Assembly: GCF_001746915.1 (NCBI RefSeq) | Contig: NZ_MJGC01000066.1 | Coordinates: 1-64,000 of the forward strand | Direction of reading: 5' to 3' | DNA from: Desertifilum tharense IPPAS B-1220 | GTDB taxonomy: Bacteria; Cyanobacteriota; Cyanobacteriia; Cyanobacteriales; Desertifilaceae | DNA: 64,000 nt | Part shown: positions 8,558-17,710 of the stretch, one piece after another | Numbering within the stretch: position 1 is the stretch's first letter | Layout: each line of letters starts with the position of its first letter | The notes under the pieces: model-generated | What the model was told of the DNA's origin: nothing | What the model saw: only the letters and a program-made list of their open reading frames with translations | The model's database searches: none | Translations under genes and position numbers: made by a program

Positions 8558-8934
8558 ATTTTCCCCTCCTATTCTGCGATTTGTCAAACACAAAATCTTT
8601 CGATCCTTACTCTCCAAAATTAGACTCTCAGAGTCAGATATTCATCGATTTAATAATCGTCATTCAATAAGCTTTTAGCGTTCAATGCCCTAGAACTGAC
8701 TGATTCAAATCTAACGACATTCATGGGTCATTGTCCAGTTGCTCTGCTAGCGCGATCGCTCTCGCCTCAATCCCCATAAATTTGTGCTTAAAGCATACCT
8801 ACGCATGTTACTTAACTATCTTTCATAAGTTCAAGGATACCTGCTTTTGCCGATTCATTCAGCCCTTATCTAACCTTACAAATAGTAGAAACGCATTAAT
8901 TACTTACTAAGTCTAACGCCAAGGATTTCTAGAG
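8558..8934. other. divergent intergenic region, no gene seen
   Basis: These 377 bases separate the leftward regulator pair from the rightward RTX gene and must hold both promoters. I see one HIP1-like site and an AT-rich run (8820-8930), but no clear hexamer pair, terminator or RNA gene. Confidence 0.5.
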
Positions 8935-11055
8935 ATGGATTTACTCAATATCACAACCAATAACTTGGGATCGGGTGCGATCGGTAGTAATAATAACGAG
9001 CTACTCGATGCTAATGTCAGTCTAGGTGGTGACGGTTCGCTTGAAGCCGATATCAACTTGGGAGGTAACGGGCTACTCGATAGTAGTGACAGTTTACTCA
9101 ATGCCGATACCAACTTAGAGATTGACGGGTTACTTGATGCCGATGCCAGTCTAGATAGTAACGGTTCGCTTGAAGCCGATATCAACTTGGGAGGTAACGG
9201 GCTACTCGATAGTAGTGGTGGGTTAGTCAACACTGATGTCAGTTTGGGGAGTGACGGGTTAGTTAATACCAATGTCAGCCTGGGTGGTGACGGTTCGCTT
9301 GAAGCCGATATCAATTTGGGAGGGAACGGGCTACTCGATAGCAGTGGTGGGTTAGTCAACACTGATGTCAGCTTGGGGAGTGACGGGTTAGTTAATACCG
9401 ATGTCAACTTAGGGGGTAACGGGTTACTCGATAGCAGTGGTGGGTTAGTCAACACTGATGTCAGCTTAGGAGATAACGGGTTACTTGAAGCCGATGCCAG
9501 TCTGGGTGGTGACGGTTCGCTTGAAGCCGATATCAACTTGGGAGGTAACGGGCTACTCGATAGCAGTGGTGGGTTAGTTAATACCGATGTCAACTTAGGA
9601 GATAACGGGTTACTTGAAGCCGATGCCAGTCTGGGCAATAACGGGTTACTCGATGCTGATGCCAGCGTGGGGGGTAACGGGTTACTCGATGCTGATGCCA
9701 GCGTGGGAGGTAACGGGTTACTCGATGCTGATGCCAGCGTGGGAGGTAACGGGTTACTCGATAGCAGTGATGGGCTACTCAATGCTGATGTCAACTTGGG
9801 AGGTAATGGGCTACTTGAAGCAGATGCCAGCCTGGGTGGTAATAGTTCCTTAGTCAATACGACTACCACTACTGGAAGTAACAATGCACCAATCGAGGCG
9901 AATACTGGAAATGATGGCTTATCATCCAATGCAAGTGGAAGCAATGGAAATAGTAGCTCAACTGTGAATAATACTGGTAGCACCAGTGTTAATAGTCCTA
10001 CCGGAAATGCTAACGCAAATCCTGAAATCGATCCAGGTTTGAGTCCCTCTCCTTCTGTAGATGGAAGCCTGGGATATAATCAACTGATTTCTCAACTGAA
10101 TAATGCCTTACTTCAAAGAGAGTTTTTGAGGGAGGTGATGACAAATCTTGATTTGAGACCAAATGGCAGTATTTTTCCTAATAATCATCCTGGGGAGGTG
10201 ACAAATAACAACGGAGGATGCACGGGAGGCGATCAACTTTTTCGTTCAATTACACCGTGGGAACTGACGATTTATGGTAGCAATGGCAATGACTCTATTC
10301 TAGGAACAGCGGATTCCGATATCATTGATGGTCAATTCGGGGATGACTTAATTTTCGGCGAATCTGGTAGCGATATCTTGTTAGGAAATCAGGGAGACGA
10401 TCGCCTATTTGGAAATCAGGGCAGAGATTTGTTATATGGCGGTGAAGGTAACGATACGCTGCATGGTGGAAAAAGCTGCGATACGGTGATTGGAGGTACA
10501 GGCAATGACTTTATCGGTGGCGATCGCGGTAATGATGTCTTGTATGGAACAGCCGGTGAGAATACGTTACACGGCGGTAAGGGCGATGACACGATATTTG
10601 GCGGTTCCGATCGAGATAAGATTTATGGAGATTTGGGCGATGATTTAGTAATTGGAGGTCAAGGAGATGATACCCTCCACGGAAACGATGGAAATGATAC
10701 GTTGTTTGCAGAGGCGGGCAACAATTTATTACACGGCGGTCAGGGTGATGATTTATTAGTGGGAGGAACGGGAAATGATACTTTGTCAGGCGATTTAGGT
10801 TTTGATACCCTGGTGGGAGGTGACGGTCAAAATCTGTTTATTCTGACTACAGGATATGGGTTTAGTTCAATTCTTGATTTTAATGTCGGTCAAGATCGGT
10901 TGGGATTAGCTGAAGGAGTTACATTTAACCAACTAGCCTTTAGCCAAATGAACGATAATACCCTGGTCAAAATTGCGTCTACGGGTGAGGTTCTAGCTTC
11001 TTTAAGTGGAATTCAAGCAGATTCATTGAGCCAACAAGATTTTACGCTGGTCTAG
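8935..11055 (+). CDS. RTX-type calcium-binding protein with long N-terminal repeat domain
   Basis: This 706-residue, acidic, probably secreted protein has three parts. Residues about 20-305 are tandem copies of a short strand-turn unit (LGGNGLLDSSGGLVNTDV and variants). Residues about 305-440 are a Ser/Asn/Thr-rich linker and a short unique segment. Residues about 450-632 are RTX nonapeptides (GGxGxDxhx, for example GGQGDDTLHGNDGNDTLF) that fold as a Ca2+-bound beta roll. The C-terminal 70 residues (DFNVGQDRLGLAEGVTF to the final QQDFTLV) resemble the end of many cyanobacterial RTX proteins, where type I secretion signals lie. There is no N-terminal signal peptide, consistent with ABC-type export. 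No transporter genes are adjacent. An adhesin or S-layer-like role is possible but not shown. Confidence 0.88.
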   Translation: MDLLNITTNNLGSGAIGSNNNELLDANVSLGGDGSLEADINLGGNGLLDSSDSLLNADTNLEIDGLLDADASLDSNGSLEADINLGGNGLLDSSGGLVNTDVSLGSDGLVNTNVSLGGDGSLEADINLGGNGLLDSSGGLVNTDVSLGSDGLVNTDVNLGGNGLLDSSGGLVNTDVSLGDNGLLEADASLGGDGSLEADINLGGNGLLDSSGGLVNTDVNLGDNGLLEADASLGNNGLLDADASVGGNGLLDADASVGGNGLLDADASVGGNGLLDSSDGLLNADVNLGGNGLLEADASLGGNSSLVNTTTTTGSNNAPIEANTGNDGLSSNASGSNGNSSSTVNNTGSTSVNSPTGNANANPEIDPGLSPSPSVDGSLGYNQLISQLNNALLQREFLREVMTNLDLRPNGSIFPNNHPGEVTNNNGGCTGGDQLFRSITPWELTIYGSNGNDSILGTADSDIIDGQFGDDLIFGESGSDILLGNQGDDRLFGNQGRDLLYGGEGNDTLHGGKSCDTVIGGTGNDFIGGDRGNDVLYGTAGENTLHGGKGDDTIFGGSDRDKIYGDLGDDLVIGGQGDDTLHGNDGNDTLFAEAGNNLLHGGQGDDLLVGGTGNDTLSGDLGFDTLVGGDGQNLFILTTGYGFSSILDFNVGQDRLGLAEGVTFNQLAFSQMNDNTLVKIASTGEVLASLSGIQADSLSQQDFTLV
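9000..9850 (+). repeat. intragenic minisatellite
   Basis: The RTX gene contains many near-identical tandem units, such as GGTAACGGGCTACTCGATAG and GATGCCAGCGTGGGAGGTAA, in nested higher-order blocks. A block of about 110-130 bases recurs from about 9170, 9300 and 9520. Identical units favour length change by slippage or recombination. The repeat also creates a long stop-free frame on the opposite strand. Confidence 0.85.
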
Positions 11056-11076
11056 TTTAATTGAATCTTGTTCGGG

Positions 11077-11104
11077 ACTCTCTAGCGTTGCTAGGGAGTT
11101 TTTT
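11077..11104 (+). terminator. intrinsic terminator of the RTX gene
   Basis: ACTCTCTAGC and GCTAGGGAGT form a 10-bp stem with one G-U pair and a 3-base loop, followed by six T. It begins 22 bases after the RTX stop codon. Confidence 0.85.
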
Positions 11105-11256
11105 GCTGAAAGATTTGAGGTTTTTTAAGCTTTTCTTTATCGATCGGCTTTCAGACCGTTTTCGGAAACATCTTGACTGGGGGTTCGCGATCGCGCACGG
11201 TGCCGTTAGTCGCCGACTCGCCTTCACCCCATCCGCGCGTAACAGTTGGGGAGATC

Positions 11257-11292
11257 ATTTTAACAGCAAAGACTCATAGAATCTGTTAAAAT
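11257..11292 (+). promoter_or_regulatory. inverted repeat upstream of gyrA
   Basis: ATTTTAACAG (11257-11266) and CTGTTAAAAT (11283-11292) are perfect complements 16 bases apart, in the 300-base leader before gyrA. There is no T run after it. It could be a repressor site or a leader hairpin. The gyrA start has TTGGAG at 11385-11390 as a ribosome binding site. Confidence 0.45.
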
Positions 11293-11402
11293 TTTAAACA
11301 GAACTCTCAGTTTTTGGCAAAAAATTTGCGGGTAAACTTCGTTTCTCGCAGGTTTTGGGCTGATAACTTCCGAATTCTCATTTTATTGGAGTTTTTCACT
11401 GT

Positions 11403-13967
11403 ATGAGCACCTCCCAGGAGCGGATTATTCCCACGGATCTGCGGAATGAGATGTCCCGGTCTTACCTAGAATACGCCATGAGCGTGATTGTAGGGCGGGC
11501 GTTACCAGACGCCAGGGATGGACTCAAACCTGTACATCGGCGCATCCTCTACGCGATGCACGAATTAGGGCTAACAGCGGATCGACCATTCCGCAAATGC
11601 GCCCGCGTGGTTGGGGAGGTTTTAGGGAAGTATCACCCACACGGAGATACGGCCGTTTATGATGCCTTGGTACGGATGGCGCAAGACTTTTCCATGCGCG
11701 ACCCGTTAATTGACGGTCATGGTAACTTTGGATCGGTAGACAACGATCCCCCCGCAGCCATGCGCTACACCGAATGTCGCTTGCGGGCATTGACCACCGA
11801 GGCAATGTTGCGGGATATCGAGTCAGAAACCGTTGATTTTATTGATAACTTTGACGGTTCGCAGCAAGAACCCATCGTTTTACCCTCCCGCGTTCCCCAA
11901 CTCCTCCTCAATGGTTCCTCTGGAATTGCAGTGGGGATGGCGACAAATATCCCCCCCCATAACCTCGGCGAATTAGTTGATGGGTTAATTGCCTTAATTC
12001 AAGACCCGGATATCACCAACGAAGGGTTGATGAAGTACATCCCCGGCCCTGATTTTCCCACAGGCGGGCAAATTTTAGGGATGTCAGGGATTAAAGAAGC
12101 TTACCTGACGGGGCGCGGTTCAATCACCATGCGCGGCGTCGCGGCCATTGAAACCATTGAACATCGCGGACGCCCAGATCGCGAGGCTATTATCGTCACC
12201 GAACTGCCTTTTCAGACCAATAAAGCAGCCCTGATTGAAAAAATTGCCGAATTGGTGAATGATAAGCGGATTGAGGGAATTTCCGATATCCGGGATGAGA
12301 GCGATCGCGATGGGATGCGGATCGTCATCGAACTCAAGCGCGATGCTTATCCCCGCGTTGTTCTCAACAACCTCTACAAACTCACGCCACTTCAAGCCAA
12401 CTTTGGCGCGAATATGCTGGCGTTAGTCAACAGCGAACCGCAACTCCTCACCCTCAAGCAGTTCCTCAGCGTCTTCCTAGACTTCCGGATCGAAGCCATT
12501 ACCCGTCGTACCCAGTACGAACTGCGGAAAGCCGAAGAACGCGATCATCTGTTAGTCGGGTTATTAATTGCCCTACAACACCTCGATGCTATTATCGCCC
12601 TCATTCGCCATGCGGCCGATACCCAAAGCGCCAAAAGCGAATTAATGACCGCTTACCAACTCTCGGAACAGCAAGCCGACGCCATTTTGCAAATGCAATT
12701 GCGCCGCTTAACCGCCTTGGAAGCCGAGAAAATTCGCCACGAACACGAAGAACTGCAAACCTTAATTGCCGATTTACGCGATATTCTGGCAAATCGTAGC
12801 CGAATTCTGGAAATTATCGTCAGAGAAGCGGGCGAAATTAAGCAAAAATTCGCCACCCCTCGCCGAACCTTCATTGAAGCCACCGAAGGCGAACTCGCCG
12901 AACAAGACTTAATTGCTAACGAAAAGGCGCTGATTCTAATCACCGAACAAGGGTATATTAAGCGGATGCCCGTCAGTACCTTTGAAGCGCAAAGTCGGGG
13001 AACGCGGGGGAAAGCCGCCAACCGGATGAAGGAAGATGACGGAATTGATCATTTCCTCACCTGTTGCGATCACGATAGCCTGCTATTCTTTAGCGATCGC
13101 GGTGTCGTCTACTGCGTCAAAGCCTACCAGATCCCAATGGGTTCGCGGACAGCTAGGGGAATTCCCATCGTCCAAATGCTACCCATCCCCATTGAGGAGA
13201 GAATTACCTCCATTGTCCCCGTCAGCGAATTTAGCGACGATGAATACCTCGTCATGCTAACGAAGGGGGGATATATCAAAAAAACCCAACTTTCCGCCTT
13301 TAGCAACATTCGCGCTAACGGGTTAATTGCCATTTCCCTAGAAGAAGGCGATCAACTCCGCTGGGTGAGACGCGCAACGGCTGAAGATAGCATTATCATC
13401 GGTTCGCGCAAAGGGATGGCCATCCACTTTAGAACCAACGAAGAACAACTGCGTCCCATCGGTCGCACCGCACGCGGCGTCCGGGCGATGAAGCTACAAT
13501 CGGGAGATGAACTCGTCGGGATGGATATCCTCCCCATGAGTATTGTCGCCAAGCTAGCGATTACCGAGAATGAGGAGATTGATGACGACTCCGAAGAACT
13601 CCCGGTACTCAACGGCGATGGGCCTTGGGTTTTAGCGATCACCACCAACGGTTATGGGAAGCGGGTTCCCGTCTCCCAATTCCGCTTGCAAAATCGGGCG
13701 GGTAAAGGTCTAATTGCCACTAAGTTTAAGTCTCGCAAAGGTCAAGACCAACTGGCGGCCCTAGGGGTGGTGAATGAGGAAGATGAGTTAATGCTTGTCA
13801 CCACGCGGGGAATTATTATCCGTCAAGCCGTGAAAGCCATTTCCATCCAATCACGCGGCGCAACCGGGGTTGTGGTTCAGCGGCTAGATGAGGAAGATGC
13901 GATCGCGGCCGTCGCCTTAGTTCCCCCTTCCAATGGCGAAGAGGAAGAACTCGAAGCCGCAGAATAA
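11403..13967 (+). CDS. gyrA: DNA gyrase subunit A
   Basis: GyrA is the DNA-cleaving subunit of the A2B2 gyrase that introduces negative supercoils. The 854-residue length fits. The N-terminal domain has [32 protein letters not shown] and [12 protein letters not shown], and the catalytic Tyr is Y122 in AMRYTECRL. The coiled coil and tower follow. The C-terminal six-bladed domain has a degenerate GyrA box QSRGTRG with later blade motifs (QNRAGKG, QSRGATG). This box argues for GyrA over ParC. The C-terminus is acidic. It is a single gene with its own leader hairpin, followed by a repeat-rich spacer. Confidence 0.96.
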   Translation: MSTSQERIIPTDLRNEMSRSYLEYAMSVIVGRALPDARDGLKPVHRRILYAMHELGLTADRPFRKCARVVGEVLGKYHPHGDTAVYDALVRMAQDFSMRDPLIDGHGNFGSVDNDPPAAMRYTECRLRALTTEAMLRDIESETVDFIDNFDGSQQEPIVLPSRVPQLLLNGSSGIAVGMATNIPPHNLGELVDGLIALIQDPDITNEGLMKYIPGPDFPTGGQILGMSGIKEAYLTGRGSITMRGVAAIETIEHRGRPDREAIIVTELPFQTNKAALIEKIAELVNDKRIEGISDIRDESDRDGMRIVIELKRDAYPRVVLNNLYKLTPLQANFGANMLALVNSEPQLLTLKQFLSVFLDFRIEAITRRTQYELRKAEERDHLLVGLLIALQHLDAIIALIRHAADTQSAKSELMTAYQLSEQQADAILQMQLRRLTALEAEKIRHEHEELQTLIADLRDILANRSRILEIIVREAGEIKQKFATPRRTFIEATEGELAEQDLIANEKALILITEQGYIKRMPVSTFEAQSRGTRGKAANRMKEDDGIDHFLTCCDHDSLLFFSDRGVVYCVKAYQIPMGSRTARGIPIVQMLPIPIEERITSIVPVSEFSDDEYLVMLTKGGYIKKTQLSAFSNIRANGLIAISLEEGDQLRWVRRATAEDSIIIGSRKGMAIHFRTNEEQLRPIGRTARGVRAMKLQSGDELVGMDILPMSIVAKLAITENEEIDDDSEELPVLNGDGPWVLAITTNGYGKRVPVSQFRLQNRAGKGLIATKFKSRKGQDQLAALGVVNEEDELMLVTTRGIIIRQAVKAISIQSRGATGVVVQRLDEEDAIAAVALVPPSNGEEEELEAAE

Positions 13968-14030
13968 GTCCCCCTTGTTCGTAGGCTACTGTGTAGAAGA
14001 GTTGTCCTCCAGGGTTTCGATCCCCCCTAA

Positions 14031-14150
14031 CCCCCCTTAAAAAGGGGGGAACCGGAGTTAAAGTCCCCTTAGAAAGGGGGGAACCGGAGTTAAAGTCCCC
14101 TTTAGAAAGGGGGGAACCGGAATTAAAGTCCCCCTTGGTAAGGGGGATTT
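14031..14150. repeat. 32-33 bp tandem repeat after gyrA with hairpin
   Basis: CCCCCCTT (14031-14038) pairs with AAGGGGGG (14042-14049) and may end gyrA transcription. Then a unit running GGGGGGAACCGGAGTTAAAG into TCCCC begins at 14044, 14076 and 14109, with a degenerate fourth copy near 14142. Each unit has C-run and G-run halves, so several alternative hairpins can form. Confidence 0.8.
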
Positions 14151-14221
14151 AGGGGGATCTCTGCTAGAGTTGCGGTTCATACACTTGTGTATACCCAGTA
14201 GACAACCTACAGAACTCAAAA

Positions 14222-14335
14222 CTCTTCTCCCCCCATCTCCCCACCCTCTTCTTCCCCCCACCTCCCCACCTCCCCATCCCCCCATCCTCTTCTTCCCCAA
14301 CCCCCAACTCCCAATTCCCAACTCCCTCCCCTTCC
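14222..14335. repeat. C-rich STRR-like tract (inverted copy)
   Basis: This is the reverse complement of the G-rich tract at 1-155 and 24912-25090, with TCCCCATC, CTTCTTCCCC and CCAACTCCCAATTCCCAACT units. It ends one base before the lnt start codon and so forms the lnt leader; no ribosome binding site is visible in it. Confidence 0.85.
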
Positions 14336-14336
14336 A

Positions 14337-15902
14337 ATGCGTTCCTTTCTGAAAAACCTCGCCTTCAGTCCCCTCGCCTTTGCAGTTAGCTTTGCGAGTG
14401 GGCTGGGCATGGGGTTGACATCTGCGCCAGTCTATGCATATTTCCTGGGGTGGATTGCTTTAATTCCGTTGTGGGTGCTGATTTGTCAGCCGGGGGTGAG
14501 TTTCAAGCGGGCGTTAGGGTTGGCGATCGCCTGGGGGGCAGGCTATCACGGTTTTGCCTTATCTTGGATTACCGGGGTACATCCGATGACTTGGATGGGC
14601 GTTCCCTGGTTAGCGAGTCTTGCGATCGCCCTATTCTGCTGGTTTTTCATCACCCTTTGGGGAACCCTGATCGTCCTCTCCTGGGTTGTGGGGATGCGGC
14701 TGTATTCCCGCTTCATGCAGCCAACCACCCTGTTAGCGCGGTGCAGTCGCGTTTTGTTTGGTTTAACCCTGTGGTGTGCCTTAGAAGCATTCTGGGCGTT
14801 GGGTTCCCTATATTGGACAACCCTGGCGTTTACCCAATCTCCCTATAACCTAGCAATCTTACACCTCGGACAACTTTCGGGCGCGACAACCATCAGCGCT
14901 GCGATCGCCGCAGTTAATGGCTTAATTGCAGAATGGTTATTAGCCCAAGCCACCCCAACCAAACCGCGCCCCCTATTTTTAACCCTTCCCATCGGGCTTT
15001 GCCTCAGCTTACACCTCATCGGCGCATCCCTCCTGCAAGCGCCCTTAAACCCAACCCCCGAAACCGCCTTAAGAGTTGGCATCATTCAAGGTAATATCCC
15101 CAACACGATTAAACTCTTTCCTGAAGGGTTGCGAAAAGCCATTGAAGGCTACACCGCAGGCTATGAAACCTTAGTCGCCCAAGGCGTGAATGCCGTTCTC
15201 ACCCCAGAAACCGCCCTTCCCTTCATTTGGAACGAACAAAACCGCCGCTACAGCAGCTTTCAACAAGCGATTTTAAGAGAAAATACCGTGGCGTGGTTGG
15301 GAACCTTTAGCACCCAGGGAAGCCGCCTCACCAATAGCCTGTTGACCATTACCGGGGATGGAGAAATCTATAGCCGCTACGATAAAGTTAAACTCGTGCC
15401 TTTGGGTGAATATATCCCTTTTGAAGATATCCTAGGGCAACTCATTAACCGCCTTTCGCCCCTCGATGCCCATTTAGCCCCCGGTTCCTCAGAGCAAATT
15501 TTTGATACCCCTTTTGGTCGCGCCATTGTGGGTATCTGCTATGATTCTGCTTTCGGCAACCATTTCCGCCGCCAAACCGCAGCAGGGGGAGAATTTATTA
15601 TCACCGCCTCCAATAACGCCCATTACAGCGCCACCATGCCCGCCCAACACCACGCCCAAGATGTAATGCGGGCTGTTGAGAGCGATCGCTGGATTGTCCG
15701 CGCTACCAATACGGGCTATTCTGGCATTGTCGATCCCCACGGGCGAACGATCTGGATCTCTGGGTTAAACACCTACGAAACCCACGCCGACACCATCTAT
15801 CGTCGCCAAACTCAAACCCTCTACGTTCGTTGGGGAGACTGGTTGCTATTGGTTCTCATGGGGTTGAGTGGATTGAGTATCATTCAACAAAAACTCACTT
15901 AA
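14337..15902 (+). CDS. lnt: apolipoprotein N-acyltransferase
   Basis: Lnt transfers a third acyl chain to the N-terminal Cys of lipoproteins in the inner membrane. The 521-residue product begins with about seven membrane segments (residues 10-240), followed by a periplasmic nitrilase-fold domain and a final membrane helix near 500. The Glu-Lys-Cys triad can be placed in TPETALPF, KVKLVPLGEYIPFE and GICYDSAF (nucleophile C401). The start directly follows the C-rich repeat, which is unusual; no Shine-Dalgarno motif is seen. The HipA-like gene begins two bases after its stop codon, so the three genes up to 17600 may share a transcript. Confidence 0.94.
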   Translation: MRSFLKNLAFSPLAFAVSFASGLGMGLTSAPVYAYFLGWIALIPLWVLICQPGVSFKRALGLAIAWGAGYHGFALSWITGVHPMTWMGVPWLASLAIALFCWFFITLWGTLIVLSWVVGMRLYSRFMQPTTLLARCSRVLFGLTLWCALEAFWALGSLYWTTLAFTQSPYNLAILHLGQLSGATTISAAIAAVNGLIAEWLLAQATPTKPRPLFLTLPIGLCLSLHLIGASLLQAPLNPTPETALRVGIIQGNIPNTIKLFPEGLRKAIEGYTAGYETLVAQGVNAVLTPETALPFIWNEQNRRYSSFQQAILRENTVAWLGTFSTQGSRLTNSLLTITGDGEIYSRYDKVKLVPLGEYIPFEDILGQLINRLSPLDAHLAPGSSEQIFDTPFGRAIVGICYDSAFGNHFRRQTAAGGEFIITASNNAHYSATMPAQHHAQDVMRAVESDRWIVRATNTGYSGIVDPHGRTIWISGLNTYETHADTIYRRQTQTLYVRWGDWLLLVLMGLSGLSIIQQKLT

Positions 15903-15903
15903 A

Positions 15904-16809
15904 ATGAGTCATCCCTTTTCGATTGTAGAAGTTCCTGTTGATGCGGCTGACGCTGAAGAAGCAATGGGTACTAAATTCAAATTCTGGTTTCAGCATCCAG
16001 AGAAGGGATATTGCCTATTTAAACAAGCGCGTCCGAATACGGGCGAAGATTGGGCGGAAAAACTTGCGGCTGAATTTGCTGAGTTGTTAGGCTTACCTCA
16101 TGCAGAATACGAACTTGCGATCTGGAATGACAAACCGGGCGTCATTTCTCCCCTGATGGTTCCTAACAGCACGTTGATTCACGGTAATGATATTTTAGCC
16201 GGCCTCAACTCCGATTATCCTCGCGCTCAAGACTATGGGGTTTCCCAGCATACCCTTGAAATTGTACTGAGTGCGATCGCCAATCCGCGAGTCAAGCTTC
16301 CTTTGAACTGGATAGCCCCAGCCGGAATTACCACAGCAGTTGATACTTTTGTGGGATATCTTCTACTTGATGCCTGGATTGGTAATGGCGATAGACATCA
16401 TGAAAACTGGGGATTTATTGAAACTCCCAATCAATCCGTTCACTTAGCCCCCAGTTACGATCATGCTTCCAGCTTGGGAAGAGAATTATTAGATTCCAAA
16501 CGTCAAAAATATATTGAAAATAACTCAGTTAAGGGTTATGTCGGGCGTGCTAGATCGGCATTCTATCAGCAGCCTGAAGATCGAAAGCCATTGCCAACTT
16601 TAGAGGCATTTAGCACCGTTTCAAAGCGCTATCCTCATGCAGCATTAATTTGGCTAGAACAGTTAGCTAATTTATCCTTTGCCCAAATCAAGCAGCTATT
16701 AACTTGTCTTCCCTCTCATCGCTTTTCGCCCCTAGCCCTTGAATTTGTTTGGCAAATTCTTCACATTAACCACAGCAGACTATTGAGTTTGCGGGAGGAA
16801 CTTTCTTGA
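15904..16809 (+). CDS. HipA-like kinase domain protein
   Basis: This 301-residue protein matches the C-terminal kinase half of HipA/CtkA-type Ser/Thr kinases. It has KFWFQHPEKGYCLFKQARPN near the N-terminus (phosphate-binding strand and probable Lys), GEDWAEKLAAEFAELLGLPHAEY, the catalytic loop GNGDRHHENWGF (Asp, His, Asn), and the metal-binding APSYDHASSLG. The N-terminal subdomain of full HipA is missing. The next gene overlaps by four bases and encodes a HIRAN-domain protein, so the two are probably translated together. HipA kinases phosphorylate translation targets in toxin-antitoxin modules, but no HipB-like HTH antitoxin is here. The substrate is unknown. Confidence 0.8.
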   Translation: MSHPFSIVEVPVDAADAEEAMGTKFKFWFQHPEKGYCLFKQARPNTGEDWAEKLAAEFAELLGLPHAEYELAIWNDKPGVISPLMVPNSTLIHGNDILAGLNSDYPRAQDYGVSQHTLEIVLSAIANPRVKLPLNWIAPAGITTAVDTFVGYLLLDAWIGNGDRHHENWGFIETPNQSVHLAPSYDHASSLGRELLDSKRQKYIENNSVKGYVGRARSAFYQQPEDRKPLPTLEAFSTVSKRYPHAALIWLEQLANLSFAQIKQLLTCLPSHRFSPLALEFVWQILHINHSRLLSLREELS

Positions 16810-17600
16810 AAACTTTATTTCTGGCTTGGCAACATCCTGATTCTCGTGCTTGGTTTCCCATTGGTCGTTTAACCTATGATGGAGAACTCTATCGCTTTGG
16901 TTATATTCAAGGCGTTCTTACAGCCCAGAAAAGAGCTAATTTTCAGCCGTTATGGTCATTTCCCAGACTCGATGAAGTTTACGAGTCTCCCCATCTATTT
17001 TCTCTATTTGCGAATCGACTCCTCCGCCAATCTCGACCCGACTATCCCGATTTTGTGCAATGGCTAAACATTGCTCAACACGAAGACGATCCTATTGCGT
17101 TGCTAGCCCGTAGCGGGGGAAAGCGTGCTACCGATACCCTTGAAGTGTTTCCGCTTCCCCAACCCGATCCACAAGGACATTATCATATCCACTTTTTTGC
17201 TCATGGTCTCAGCCATCTTCCCCCAGAAACACAAAATCGGATTCACCAACTTCAACCCCAAGAGCAACTTTCTATTATCCACGAAAGCCAAAACCCCTAC
17301 GATTCTAATGCTTTACTGCTTTGCACTTCAGATCGGTATCAAGTGGGTTATTTCCCGCGTTATTACGCGAAGGATCTCGTTAACTTACGGGACGATTTAA
17401 CGGTGTTAGTAGAACGCGTTAACCCCTCTCCCACTCCCCTTCAATTTCGACTATTGTGTAATCTCACCGCCTGCTGGCCAGAGAATTTTCAGCCGTTTTC
17501 CGATGGGGATTATCAACCTTTGGTTTGGGAAGAACAAGGGCGCGATCGCAGTTACAGAACTTTAGAATTGATAGCATTGTTTCCTCAGTCGCTAGAATAG
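16806..17600 (+). CDS. HIRAN domain protein paired with HipA-like kinase
   Basis: The 264-residue product starts at a TTG overlapping the stop of the kinase gene (TTGA), with GGGAGGAA seven bases upstream. Residues 1-100 begin FLAWQHPDSRAWFPIGRLTYDG, which recalls the N-terminal subdomain of HipA that the kinase lacks. Residues about 140-225 hold a HIRAN-like core: QLSIIHESQNPYDSNALLL followed by VGYFPRYYAKDL. HIRAN domains in HLTF-type proteins bind DNA ends; in bacteria they also occur alone. A split HipA-like kinase with a HIRAN module is the best description. Whether it acts in stress, in DNA-damage sensing or as a toxin system is unknown. Confidence 0.75.
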   Translation: MKTLFLAWQHPDSRAWFPIGRLTYDGELYRFGYIQGVLTAQKRANFQPLWSFPRLDEVYESPHLFSLFANRLLRQSRPDYPDFVQWLNIAQHEDDPIALLARSGGKRATDTLEVFPLPQPDPQGHYHIHFFAHGLSHLPPETQNRIHQLQPQEQLSIIHESQNPYDSNALLLCTSDRYQVGYFPRYYAKDLVNLRDDLTVLVERVNPSPTPLQFRLLCNLTACWPENFQPFSDGDYQPLVWEEQGRDRSYRTLELIALFPQSLE

Positions 17601-17710
17601 GCGATCGCAGTGTCAATCGTCTCAAAAGCTAAATCCCATTGAAATTGAAATCTAGATGACAATATTTTTAGGGCGGTCAATTGTACAGTCTTTGCTTTGA
17701 GGTTAACTGA

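Noticed and set aside
8913..9983. 356-codon minus-strand frame opposite the RTX gene
   Set aside because: Its Pro/Leu/Ser-rich repeats mirror the minisatellite codons; the + strand frame has RTX motifs and a terminator.
11061..11279. 72-codon frame after the RTX gene
   Set aside because: It overlaps the RTX terminator and lies in the gyrA leader; no family likeness.
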